Assembly: GCA_038025085.1 (NCBI GenBank)
Contig: CM076140.1
Location: 436,501 to 500,500, forward strand
DNA length: 64,000 nt
Direction of reading: 5' to 3'
Origin: Tetragonia tetragonoides
Taxonomy: Eukaryota; Streptophyta; Magnoliopsida; Caryophyllales; Aizoaceae
Shown: positions 11,929-24,200 of the stretch, in pieces
Numbering within the stretch: the first letter of the stretch is position 1
Layout: each line of letters starts with the position of its first letter
Notes under the pieces: generated by a model
What the model was told of the DNA's origin: nothing
Databases searched by the model: none
Seen by the model: the letters and a program-made list of their open reading frames with translations, nothing else
Position numbers and translations under genes: made by a program

Positions 11929-13822
11929 ATGGCGGAGAACGGCGACACTGCTGCAGCTCCTCATCACGGAGGTGAGTCGTTGATGGAGAAGATCGCTGAG
12001 AAGCTTCACCACAACAAGGACAAGGAAGAGGAGCATCACCAGCAGCAACACGATGACTCATCTTCATCATCATCTTCTTCATCAGATTCTGAGCCTGAGA
12101 AACCTGCTGCTAAGACGACGTCGTCTCCTTCACCTCAACCTCATTCTCCATCTGCTGCTTCAGCTGTTAAGGCTAAGATCTTTCGTCTCTTTGGCCGTGA
12201 GAAACCTGTTCACCAGGTTCTCGGTGGCGGTAAACGTACGCACCTCTAATTCATCCTTTTTTGAGATCTGATCTGTTTTTATTCAATCTAAACTAGTACT
12301 GTAGTAGCTGATCTTATTGTTTTGTTAATATAAGTAATTGGAGCTTTGAGATGTGTTTCACTCCTTAGATTATTGCCTAATTTGCTTGCTCTATTTGGCA
12401 TTTGCTGCTTTTTTTTTTCTTTTCTTTTTTTTAATGTGAAACAACTTTATTTTTGTTGTGTGACTTTATTCGGATCATACTTGAGCTTTATTGGTATCGA
12501 GATGTGTCTCTTTATTTTGAACTGATTAGATCAGTGCATCTTTGGTTGCTTTAGTGCTTTTCCTTTTTTTCTTTGCCACTTTTTAATTTGTTTCTTATTT
12601 TCAATTTGTGTTGTGCTTTTAGCTAGTTAGATTAGGGTTTGTGGAGATAAGCGATCAGCTGCTGTGCCTTGTTTAAACCGAGAAATGTTTTATTCGATTC
12701 ACTGAAAGTGATCAAATCGAGCATCTAATATTAAGAGAGATATCCAAGTTTCTTGAAACCTAAAGCTTCTGGCCATTCTTTAGTATTTCGATTAGTATAA
12801 GATAGGTGATACTGATAGTATTGGTTTTGTATCTAGCTCTTATATTGGATGAAAGAATTTTTTAAGTGTAAAACCAAATGCGCTATCCTTAACTCTATTC
12901 AAACTTGATATCGGTGTAGCTGCTGATGTGTTCTTGTGGAGGAACAAGAAGGTTTCAGCCAGTGTGTTGGGAACAGCTACTGCAATCTGGGTTCTCTTTG
13001 AACTTCTCGAATACCATTTACTCACTCTCGTTTGCCACATTTTGATTTTCTCTCTTGCCATCTTGTTCCTGTGGGCTAATGCCACCACTTTTATCAACAA
13101 GTAAGCTTTAAGGGCCCTTTTCTATACCATTGTTCTTTTCATGTAATTATATTGTTAAACGTTGGTTCTTAACGGGTTTGAATAATAGGTCGCCTCCACA
13201 CATTCCAGAGGTAAGCCTTCCAGAGCAGCCGTTCCTCGTCTTTGCTGCCAGCCTTCGCTTTGAGCTTAATCAGGCATTTCATCTACTCCATGACATCGCT
13301 ACTGGAAAAGACTTGAAGAAGTTTCTCGCTGTATGAATCGTTTATTTTCTGATAGTTAAGTTGAAATTGTTGCTCCTTTTGAGTGACATAATGGTCATTC
13401 GCCAATTGGGTGGTTTGGTGATCATTTGCTTTGACTGCAGGTTGTTGCAGGTTTGTGGCTGCTGTCAGTTTTGGGCAAATCGTGTGATTTTTTGACCCTC
13501 TTCTATATAAGTAAGTGTTACATAGTCTTTTCTTTTTTTTATGAGCAAAAAAAAGTGATTACATAGTCTTTTGACTGTTGCTCTTGCATTTGAAGACAAC
13601 TTTTTTGATATATGGAAGAATGATATGAACATCTCTGTTTTTGTTGTCACAGACTTTGTATTGCTTCACACTGTGCCTGTTCTCTATGAGAAGTATGAAG
13701 ACAAGGTCGACTCCTTTGCAGAGAAGGCAATGGCTGAGGGCAAGAAGTATTACGGTGTGGTAAATGAGAAGTACATAAGTAAAATCCCCCGAGGACCTCT
13801 GAAGAACAAAAAGGCGGACTAG
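11929..13822 (+). CDS. RTNLB: Reticulon-like protein B (RTNLB), 5 exons, 289 aa
   Basis: Reticulons insert hairpin membrane segments into the ER and bend it into tubules. Exons are 11929-12235, 12920-13100, 13189-13330, 13441-13510 and 13653-13822; they total 870 nt in one open frame with GT-AG junctions. The N-terminus (about residues 1-95) is hydrophilic and acidic, with a nine-serine run and SDSEPEKP. The reticulon homology domain follows: [31 protein letters not shown], a first long hydrophobic stretch ([20 protein letters not shown]), the loop [15 protein letters not shown] and [13 protein letters not shown], then KDLKKFLA and a second hydrophobic pair ([31 protein letters not shown]). 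The C-terminus ends in a lysine-containing tail (PLKNKKAD). Length and order match plant RTNLB1/B2-type proteins. The subgroup is not certain; the family call is secure. Confidence 0.93.
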
Positions 13823-14473
13823 AGATATCAATGCTTCTCCTACGAGATGCGTTAGGATAGGCTCTACCTCACAACTTACCCAAGGGGGTGGCCATGGTCG
13901 TACTTTGCGCTACTCGCTTTTGGCAGCTATCTTTTTTTGCATTTGAAGTTTGGGCCTGAAGAGTGGTATTTTGCTGGGTTTAGATTGGAGTTGCCAGTTT
14001 TTGTAAGCTTTGTTGGCACTACTTTGTTCTTAGTTATTGGCAGTTTGATTTACAGAAGTAAAAACACACTTGAATTATCTAATCTTGTTTATTTGTGAAC
14101 ACGGTTTCATGTTTGTCTTCCCTAGGCGCTAGGTTAAGCAGGAGTGTAGTTGTGATATACTCTACTAGTTACAGCAATGGCTGCGGCAGTGCTGTTAGCT
14201 TTGTTGCCATGGAAACTATATAGGTTTTGAGAGAATTTGCTTTGAGATAATATATTTGAATTTCAATCTCCAAGAATGTGTGCTGTTACAATTGAGGCTT
14301 TTTAGTGTAGGAACTTGGCAAAGAAGCCTTCCCCCGATGCCAGTGTTTTGTCCCTTTGATTTGATAGCTTTGCTGCCTTTACAATGTTATCCTTTTTCGA
14401 AGCAGGTTTGACATGTAAAGACATTTGGCCATTCACTTTTCTTTTCAAGCTGTTGTAATGTGCAATACTGTAA
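13823..14473 (+). other. 3' UTR and downstream region of the reticulon gene
   Basis: AT-rich sequence after the TAG stop at 13820-13822 with no further coding potential. It includes T-rich stretches fitting a plant 3' UTR, but no single poly(A) signal could be chosen with confidence. Confidence 0.45.
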
Positions 14474-14770
14474 GGTGGCGTTTACTAGGTTACAATCAAA
14501 TGCAATGCAATGCAATCATTTTATAGGGTAAATGGGAAGTGGAAAAGAAAAAAAGGGGAGGAAGGAGATGGAAAAAGTAAGATTGATTACACCATCCAAA
14601 GTAATCATCATTACATGAGAAAAGTTGAGCAATTGTAATTACAATGAATAATACAATCAACCCCACTTTTCCTATCCCTCTCCTCCCACTCCTTCACTTT
14701 TTACCTCCCATTTACCCTATAAAATAATTGCATTGTATTTGCATTTGATTGCAACCTAGTAAACGAGGCC
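14474..14770. mobile_element. Tourist-like MITE (297 bp), TAA target duplication
   Basis: Long terminal inverted repeats: the left end reads GGTGGCGTTTACTAGGTTAC and the right end, reverse-complemented, GGCCTCGTTTACTAGGTTGC. Both continue as AATCAAATGCAA and TTTATAGGGTAAATGGGA. It is flanked by TAA at 14471-14473 and 14771-14773. Inverted ends starting GG, a 3-bp TWA duplication and no coding capacity fit PIF/Harbinger-derived Tourist MITEs. It sits between the convergent reticulon and golgin genes. Confidence 0.85.
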
Positions 14771-15230
14771 TAAGTCAGTAAGTAGTACTGTTTGGTAAGG
14801 CTGGTGAAATGTTGCATTTACATGTTGCGGTTGACATCATTCTACGCAAAACTATACCTCAGAAATGAACTGTTTTTTTTTTTAATACAGAATTGAGCAA
14901 GCATAACAGGTGCGTGTAGGAAAGAATTTTGGTTGCTTGATTTAGATTACAAGACATATTATGAAATTTGCAGTTAGCGAATGATATTGAACATTTGGAC
15001 TACAAGGGAGTAAGGGACTACCGTTTCATGTGGTTTCAATGTAAATATAAAGTAATGTTTGAATTAGCCTCCGTATACAGCATTGGAAAATTTGGAGACA
15101 ACATATATGCAATTGAATCAACAGATGAATGAATCAAACAAAATTACATGAGATAAAAGTAAACAAAATTAATACCGGTTCCATAATTACACAATTTTAA
15201 CATGTATATTCAGCAGGTAAAGACTGCAAA

Positions 15231-18200
15231 CTATGAGAACTCCTTTCCTGAAGGCGTGAGAGGAACCGTGGAGAACTCCGAACCAGTATTGTCGTACTGT
15301 CTTGTGCTCTGATGGGAGGAGTATAATGATCTTGTATCAATCGAGGGATTTGTTGAAGAAAAAATGGGAGGACGTCCAGCAGCTGTTCTTCGCTCAGGCA
15401 GGGGTGAAGTAGCTGCTGGTGCACTTGGACTGCCACCACTGGCGTCTCCCTTGGATCCACCGGTGACTTCCATGGACTCTCGCTTTTCTCTCTCTTCAGA
15501 TTCTTTAAGAAGATAATCAACCCATAGATCCGCAAAGGACTAGGGAGAAAAGACTCACCATCAGGTTAAGACCCAAAAAGCAAAACTTCAACATAAGGTC
15601 TTGGCAAGGGTGATAGGAGTAATTAATTTACCTGACTGTCTGAAGCCATACTTGTAGGTGCTCCTGGGGAGCCTCCACCCATTATTCCACCAACAAGGCG
15701 GCCTGGCAAGCCCAAAACTCCACGAACTACACCTTTTCCAGCAACTTGTTGAGCACCACCTATTCGCTGCTTATCCTCTTCAGAGAATCCCAGCATGCGA
15801 ACCATGAGATCAAGGACCTGCTCAATTTCAGTGAAACACAATAGATTCAAGTTAAAAGTTACTCCCTCCGTTTCACCAAGATGTTTACACTTCATTTTTC
15901 AATGTCAAAGTTCACAAAATTTGACCATGAATTAGTGAAAAAATACAAAGATTTATAATGTAAAAATGCAATTGTTAGATTCATTTTGAAGCAAACTTTT
16001 GAAAACTTATAATTTTATAATTTATATATGCATATAATTACAATAATCAACGGTCAAAGTAGTGCATTGGAGACCGTGAAAAAACAAATGTAAACATCTT
16101 CATGCAACGGAGGAAGTATATAATGCAAGAAGTAACACTATCAGGATTGAAATTATCAAATAGAAGTACCTCTTTGCTGTGATTTCTCTGGAAGTATGTC
16201 ACTAGTAATTTAATGACGATGCGCCTGGAGTATCATAAAACACATATCATCCAAAGTGTGACTCACAAACTCTTAGTCAAACAGCATAATGCAGGACATA
16301 CATGAAAATTGATTAAAGCAGCTACTGCCAGTACGCCGTACGGAGTAGGTACTGGATATACATATGCCCAAAGGCAGAGAATGGGGTTTAGCTCAAGGCA
16401 TAGATATATCTCGCTGTAAAACCTAAATATCAACGGCACAGATATCTTCCAGACTTCTGTTCCCTCTCTTTTTAAGAAAGATCATGTTCAGGGGCCTCTC
16501 CCATTTTCCCTAGGGGTTTCCCGTGCGATATCCATGACGACCCCTGGAAGGCTATCATGGGCCTTCAATCTCCGTATTCACCCATGATTTCGGTACTTGG
16601 CCTTTTAAAGTAGGTGTTAAGTAAAACGGCCGTCGAAGCCTAACAGGGACCCAATAACCGACTCTGAGACCCTCCTATGTCCCCTAGGGATGTCCGGTGC
16701 GATACGGTGGGAAAATAACAACTCTTTTTCCGAGTCCTCCCGGAAGCCCCAAAAAGATGGATTATAGCCTTCGTTTTCGGCTTCCCGGGGTCCGAGTGTC
16801 ATTTTTGCCCAAACTTCTCCGGGAAGATTATCATGAGCCTAGAAGACCCTCGGTGCCTCGGGAGGGTCATCTGGATCCCAGAACTTCGATATTACCCATG
16901 CTTTCGCTATTTCGGTCCTTACATCGATGTCCCGTAAACATGCCCTTACAAGTCTATAAGGGACCAGATAATGGACCCTGTGGGCCTCCCATGTCCCTAG
17001 GGGTGTCCCGTGCGATGTGGTGTGAAAATATACAACTTCGTTCCGAGGCCTCCCGGAAGCCCCAACGTCGATTATAGCCTTCGTTTTCGGCTTCCCTGGG
17101 CTCGAGTGTCATTTTTGCCTAAACTTCGACCGTAGAGGACCCTCGGTGCCTCGGGACTGCAATGTATTAAAAGGCGCGAGGCACAATGAGGCGATAGAGG
17201 TCCATAGAGTCTAGGCGAAAAGCGCTAGGCGAAGGCGTGCGCCTCAGTGAGGTGAGGCGCACTAATGTATGACAGAACAAATGCTATAAAATAAACGTTT
17301 TTTTCATCAAAATCTATCTCATGTGCGCCTTAGGTGCGCCTCGATGCGCCTCAGGTGAAATCGCCTCGCCTCACCTCACCCTCAAAAAGCGATGGGCTGC
17401 TGCGCCTCACGCCTCGTGCGCCTAGGCGCGCTTTTTAATACATTACCCGGGAGGGTCATCCGGATCCCCGAACTTCGATATTACCAATGCTTTTGGTGTT
17501 CCGGCCCTTACATTGGTATCCCGTAAAAATACCCTTAGAAGCCTATCAGGGACCAGATAACGGACCCGGTGGGCCTCCCATGTCCCCTACGGGTGTCCCG
17601 TGCGATGTGGTGTGAAAATATACAACTTCGTTCCCCCCGGAAGCCCCAAAAACGTGGATTATAGCCTTCATTTTCGGCTTCCCGGGCCCGAGTGTCATTT
17701 TCGCCCAAACTTCTCCGGGAGGTCTATCATGACCCTAGAGGACCCTCGGTACCCCGGGAGGTTCATCCGCAACCCCGAATTTCGATATTACCCATACTTT
17801 CGATGTTCCGACCCTTACATTGCATTGGTGTCTCGTAAACATGCCCTTACAAGTCTATCAAGGACCAGATAACGGACACCGTGGGTCTCCCATGTCCCCT
17901 AGGGGTGTCCAGTGCGATGTGGTGTGAAAATATACAACTTCGTTTCGGGTCCTCCCGGAAGCCCCAAAAACGTAAATTATAGCATTCGTTTTCGGCTTCC
18001 CGGGGCCGAGTGCCATTTTTGCCCAAACTTCTCCGGGAGGTCTATCATGACCCTAAAGGACCCTCGGTGCCCCGGGAGGGTGGGAGAGTCATTCGGATCC
18101 CCGAACTTCGATATTACCCATTCTTTTGGTGTTGTGGCCCTTACATTAGTGTCCCGTAAAAAAAACATTACAAGCCTACCAGGGACCAGATAACGGATCC

Positions 18201-21200
18201 CGAATTTTGCCTGAAGCACCATTTGGGTTTTGTGTGTGTTTGTGTTTGTTTATGTGTTCTGGGTTGCTCTTTTCAATTGAAAACTAGTGTTTGGAAGTAG
18301 TCTTTTAATGTTTTCTTGTTACACTAAGTTCCAGACTAGCTTCGTAATATCACGATTACGAAGCTAGTCTGGAAATAATTTCTTTTACTAAAAATGTATT
18401 TTGCGACCGATGCTTTCGGTCGCTAATTTTTAGCGACCGATTTTGCGACCGAAGATAATTTAGCCACCAGGTTTTAGCGATCGGTCGCTAATCTCATTTT
18501 GCGACCTATTTGAGCTCATTTGCGACCAATTGGTGTCCTGTAATTATGCCCTTACAAGTCTAGAAGGGACCAGATAACGGACCCCGTTGGCCTCCCATGT
18601 CCCCTAGGGGTTTCCCGTGCGATATCCATGACGACCCCCGGAAGGCCATCATGGGCCTTCAATCTCCGTATTCACCCATGATTTCGGTACTTGGCCTTTT
18701 AAAGTAGGTGTTAAGTAAAACGGCCGTCGAAGTCTAACAAGGACCCGATAACCGACTCCGAGACCCTCCTATGTCCCCTAGGGATGTCCCGTGCGATACG
18801 GTGGGAAAATAACAACTCTTTTTCCGAGTTCTTCTAGAAGCCTAAAAAACGTGGATTATAGCCTTCAATTTTCATTTTCATGGGGCCCGATATGATTTTT
18901 GCCCTAACTTCCCGAGGGTCTAGCGTGACCCAAGATGACTCCTAGTGCCCCCAATAGGCCATCCAGGGCTTTTGAACTCCGATTCACCCTTGATTTCGGT
19001 GTTCGGCCTTTTAAGGTGGATGCAAAGTATAATGGTCGTCCAAGACTAACCATGACTCAATAACCAACCTCATGACCGTCCCAATTCCCCTTGGGTTTCC
19101 CGTGCGATTTGTTGCAGTTCCGGATCGTCACAAAGCCAAAAAAAAAAGTGGAATATTGCCTTCAATTTTCGACTTTCCCTGGACCACATGAGATTTTTGC
19201 CCAAACGTCTCCGGGTGGTCTATCGTGACCCTAGACAACCCCGGGTGTGTCATAAAGGGCCTTCAAACTTCGTATTCACTCATGATTAGGTTTTCGGCCT
19301 TTTAAAGTAGGTGTCCACTAAAACAACTGTCCAAACCTAATTGGGACCCGATAACCGTCTACGGACCCTCCCATGTCCCCTAGGAGTGTCCTGTGCAATA
19401 TGGTGCGGGAAAGTAACAACTCTCTTTACAAGACCTTCAGGAAGCCTAAGAAACGTGGACTATAGGCTTCAATTTTCGGCTTCCTAGGCCCTGATGTGAT
19501 TTTTGCCCAAACTTCTCCCATGGGGGTCTATAGTGAGCCAAGACGATGGGACCTTCGAACTTTATGTTCACTCATGATTTCGGTGTTCGGCCAGTAAAAA
19601 GGATATAACAGGGACCCGAAAACTGACCCCGGGACACTCCCATATTCACTTGGTGTGTTCTGCGCGTTATTGTGCGAAAATAACCAATGCACAAATATCT
19701 TCTGGACTCCTATTCCCTCTCTTTGTAAGAAAGACCAGGTTCAGCAAAGAGAGAAGGATTCCAAAGTTGGTTTGACTAAATCTAAATCTAAAACTCCTCG
19801 GTACTCATAAAGGTTAAAATAAAATGCCTTATGGCTCCTTTCCCTCCCTCTCCCCTTGGAGCCCAACTTATCAAAATGAATAATCTGACAGGAAAATGCC
19901 ATTACAAAGATGTAATTCACTTTTACCGTTCCTCAAAACTGCATCCCCTGTTAACGCAATTATTATTTTATTCTTAAAGGCAGGTTGCCTCTGTTGGATC
20001 TTCATATATCAAAAAGAGGAAACAATCAAATATTCATAACAAACAAACATGTATGCCAGTCAAATATCAAAGAGGCTAACCTGTCAACTAGGAAATCAGA
20101 ATCCACTGACATCCTATTAAGCCTTGTCATGCTTTGCTCTAGTGCACGCCGCAGCTTTGCATTGTCCTCCTCAAGTTTATTAACTCGATTCTTCCACTCA
20201 GATGCCATCTTGTCTGTCTGTGCAAGCTTGGATAGAACTTCTTCGTTCTCTTTCTTTGACGCATCAACTTGCTGATTTGAATCCTGGCGTAGAAGACACG
20301 TTATTCTGGCAGTAAGAAAGTCACAGCGGTGTTTTCTTTGCTTTGCTGTGCAAGCTTTAGCAGCAGAAACTATTATTTTGAATACTTATGACTAGTGTAA
20401 ACCACAAATATTCGTAGAGACTTCAATCTCGACTTACACAGTTACACAAGTAAAAACTGTAATATATATTCCTTGTATTATCTTCCTCTTTCATCACATC
20501 TATTGACACACACACAAGAATTTTCTTGAAAAATCATTTTTTTGAAGGTTCAAGATTCCAAGGTTGAAAATGTTTTAGCATCATGTGCAGAAACATTACT
20601 GCAATTCGCGGGCACAAGCAACACTGGAAGAAAGAAGCGTCAAAATTCAGATCACTTCTATGCTACTTCTCTATTTTGAGGACTATCCACCAACACGAAC
20701 TCGAGATAGTACAACAGAAGCACATACCTGTAAAAGTTGCAACAGCTTCGAACACTCTTCTCTAGCCAGTGATAATTCACCTTCCAAACGCTCCTGTGAA
20801 TATAAATACAAAAAGTTTCAGAAAGGGGAGGGTGCATGCGAAGATGTTAAACAAGGCCTTCGTGAATAACACATTCCAAACATAGGGGGGCAAAAAAAGA
20901 TTATGGAACATGTAAAGCGGACCTTAGCTTCAATTTCAGCATAGTACTGTCCCAGAGCAGTTTGTAGATTCAAAAGCTCCTTATTCTTGGCGTCAATGGT
21001 GTTCATAAAGCTAGCAAGTTTTTTCTTCAAGTCATCAATTATTTCCTTGGACTTCTGCAGTTCATGGTCATTCATTAACCTCGCATCTTCTTGACTTGCA
21101 CGTGCCTGCTGCAGAGCACTCTCCAAATTTGAGATTGTTGCTTTCTGGTACTCAACATGTTGTCGTAATTCCTCAATTATTTTACTATCCTCATCCATCT

Positions 21201-24200
21201 TTTCTGACTCTTCCAATTCCTAAAAAGGAAGCAGCACACACAATTTCAGATATTAACAAGGGTATAGTCACACCACTGCACACATTTCAGCTCAGAATCA
21301 AAATACTAGAGTCAAACTTTAGTCACCTAACAAGCTGACAGTTGCTATGATTAGAATGTGAAGCAAAGACATCAAGATTGCATGTCACAAGTTTCCATTG
21401 ACTTGCTAAGAGGAAAGACACAAGTAAATATGAAAATAAATACATTTTTGAGAACTATCCTTAGCATGAAATATATTAGTATCTCCAGAAGTTTATGACT
21501 TGAACATTCTTCAAATAACGTAAATGGAAAAATGAAGTAAGAAGTTGACCAAAAACAGAAGATGAGTTTACAAAAACCTCCATTAGAGTTTGATTAGTTA
21601 GTAAATAAGCCATAAGATTTCATTCAAGCAGCAGCAAATCCCATGAATGTAGAGTGAAAGATGAACAATTAGGGTCAAGTGGTCAACTCCGAATCAATTT
21701 CTCACATCACAGAATCACATCCCATAATAAGTAAAGAGTTTCTGAGTCAAGCAACCTTATCCAACAAATGTTGCTTAAGACGAGCCAATTGCTGCAATGC
21801 TTTGTCCCTTTCTCGACGTGTTTCTTTTAAATCTTTCTCAATCTTTTGTAAAGATTGCTCCAATTCATCTTTCTCCAGAAAGCTTGCCAATGCATGTCCA
21901 GTCTACAAATACAATCACATATCGATCAGAAGAAGATAACAAAGTGGAGAATACATACATGATAAGAACTATTTCAGAACCTAGGGGTGAGGGGACAACC
22001 TCATCCAAACCACCAGGATGCTTCTTCACTGCTGCAGTACCTTTGAGGGTCAACTCAAGTTTTTCCTTCTCCATCTAAAATATATTTGATATACCAATAA
22101 AAGTTAATACCTGAATATTACCAAGACAATCAAATATTTACTTCTACCAATTCTGTGAGAAAGGCAAATGACAAAAGTGCACACTACACCAACCTTAAGC
22201 TCAACATTTTCCTTCTCCAATCTTGCAATTCTCAAGCTCTCTGAATCATTTATTCTTTCAGTCTCCCTTGTACTGAGCTCCATTTGCAAATGTTTTATTT
22301 CTGATACTTTGTCATCCAATTCTTTCCGTAGCATGTTCACCTCAAAGGCGGTCTGCCAGCATAAAATATGCAAATAATCAACAAAAGAGAAGTAGAAAAT
22401 AATTGATCAAGAAGCTAGGTTATACACATATCCACGAACATAAATGCAACTAGCCCATATAAATATATAAAATATAAAATGGGTTGTTCCAGCCTAAGAG
22501 TCCAAATATGTTTTTTAAAACTTAAAAGGGATTAGTTATTATAATTATTCACACTAATTGTAAAAGAAATCAAAATTGAGTAAATAAAGACATGATAGAC
22601 ATAAAGACATTCAAAAGGATCCCAAGTGGCTCTGAAGGAAGAAAACCACTAACTGTCACCGAATTAACAGTGACGGGACTTGGATATCAGGTGGAAGACA
22701 AAGGTTGAGTAGTATCTGCATACACATCTTGTCTACTGATCCCAATTTCTGTAAGATATCTTAGACATGATGTGGAGATCACCACCAAGGAATTCCCTTC
22801 ATGACCCCCCTCCCAATTAAACAAAATTAACCCACTAAAGAACAATTAAATTATAGTAGTAAGTAATAAAAATGCAAATAAATCACCTATAATAGGTGAA
22901 ACGAAATTTAGCTACACGGATTGGCATCTATTTGGAGGAGAAGTACAACAAAAGGCTTTCAATTAGTGAACTTATAGGATGCAAAAATATTTAACTTCGT
23001 CATCTAGGACACAGAGGTCATAACTCACTTTATTACGATCTGACTTCAATGTGTTAAGTTCCTCTGTTAATGAACCGCCCATTTTTTGTTCACCTAGAAA
23101 CAATGGTGAACGATACAGATGAGTTAATCAACTGGAAGAAGGGGGGCAGGGGAGGAATAATATATTCATGTAAGCAGAATAACCTTGCAGTTTGAGTTTT
23201 GCATTTGCCAAACTTTCACGTTCTTTTTCCAATTCCATTCGCAACTGTTTCATCTGTAGTTCATGATTAGCCTGCATCGCAGCCAGGAGCCTATTTTTCT
23301 CTTCTAACATATCTGCAAGCTCCTAGAAGGGATTCATTACGTGTCAAGGCTATTTTGCATGACAAGCAATGAACGACAAAATCATTTAAAGGATTTGCAA
23401 CAATCATCAAAATGCTCAATCAAGTTACCCACAGGGTTAATCCGAGAGACAATATAACTCGGTCATTCCCATCCATTAAGAAGTAAGACTGATTGCAGGC
23501 AGTTAAATGGGACATCACAGCAGAGAATTGGCCATAAGAAGCAATGAGATATAGTAGGAATAATGTAGAAGAGGAGAAAGAATTATTAGCTTGTTCACCC
23601 CCGCATTTTCTTTTTCTTGTCCCTCTTTTTAGACAGATATGAGTACGCTTCTGCATGCGCGTTGGCGTGTATGATATTCAAGGGTCGATCACAAACAAGC
23701 TCTACTAAGGTTGTCAGGTTGTGTGCTAACGTGAGCACCCAGTCTACTGCCCTGAGGGTGCTTGTGAATGTGGCTGTGGTGGTGGTTGTTTGTAGAACAT
23801 TATATGAACAATATACTTATGATGTAGAACAGAGTGTGCATCACCTTTTCATGACCCACAGAATTTGAAATCTTTGATGCTGGATTGGCTTGATTAGCAT
23901 GAGCAAATCCATTGCTGTGTCCATTCTGGTTAGCGACAACTCCATTTTGCAGCTGATTTCCACTAGAACGATTCTTAACTGGTGTTACAAGCTTGTTCTG
24001 CCGTTTAGGAGATTGTGCTGGTCCCCCCTGAATAGATCTCAAAACATGAACAGTTAGTACTTTGATAGAAAAAGAGCCTAAAGTATACAAGAAACTCCCG
24101 ACAAACGGATGGATGGACTGGAAGGAACATCCATAAATGGAGGTAAAAAATCATTAGTCAGAAAGCAAATAAAACAGACTATGTATCATGTTGTATCTCC

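Larger units (their letters stand above)
16492..19688 (+). repeat. Satellite array B inside golgin intron 12
   Basis: The same ~310-bp family as array A, on the + strand, fills most of the intron between golgin exons 12 and 13. Fresh-looking units lie at 16680-17160 and 17446-18200. More diverged units lie at 16492-16680 and 18540-19688; among these, 16530-16735 and 18625-18835 are near-identical to one another (both carry CCATGACGACCCC and CTTCAATCTCCGTATTCACC). The array is interrupted by a GC-rich MITE (17160-17445) and a CACTA-like fragment (about 18205-18535). Transcription of the golgin gene must read through it in the opposite direction. Confidence 0.88.

Noticed and set aside
20583..22377. 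Plus-strand frames within the golgin gene
   Set aside because: They are antisense shadows of golgin exons and introns.
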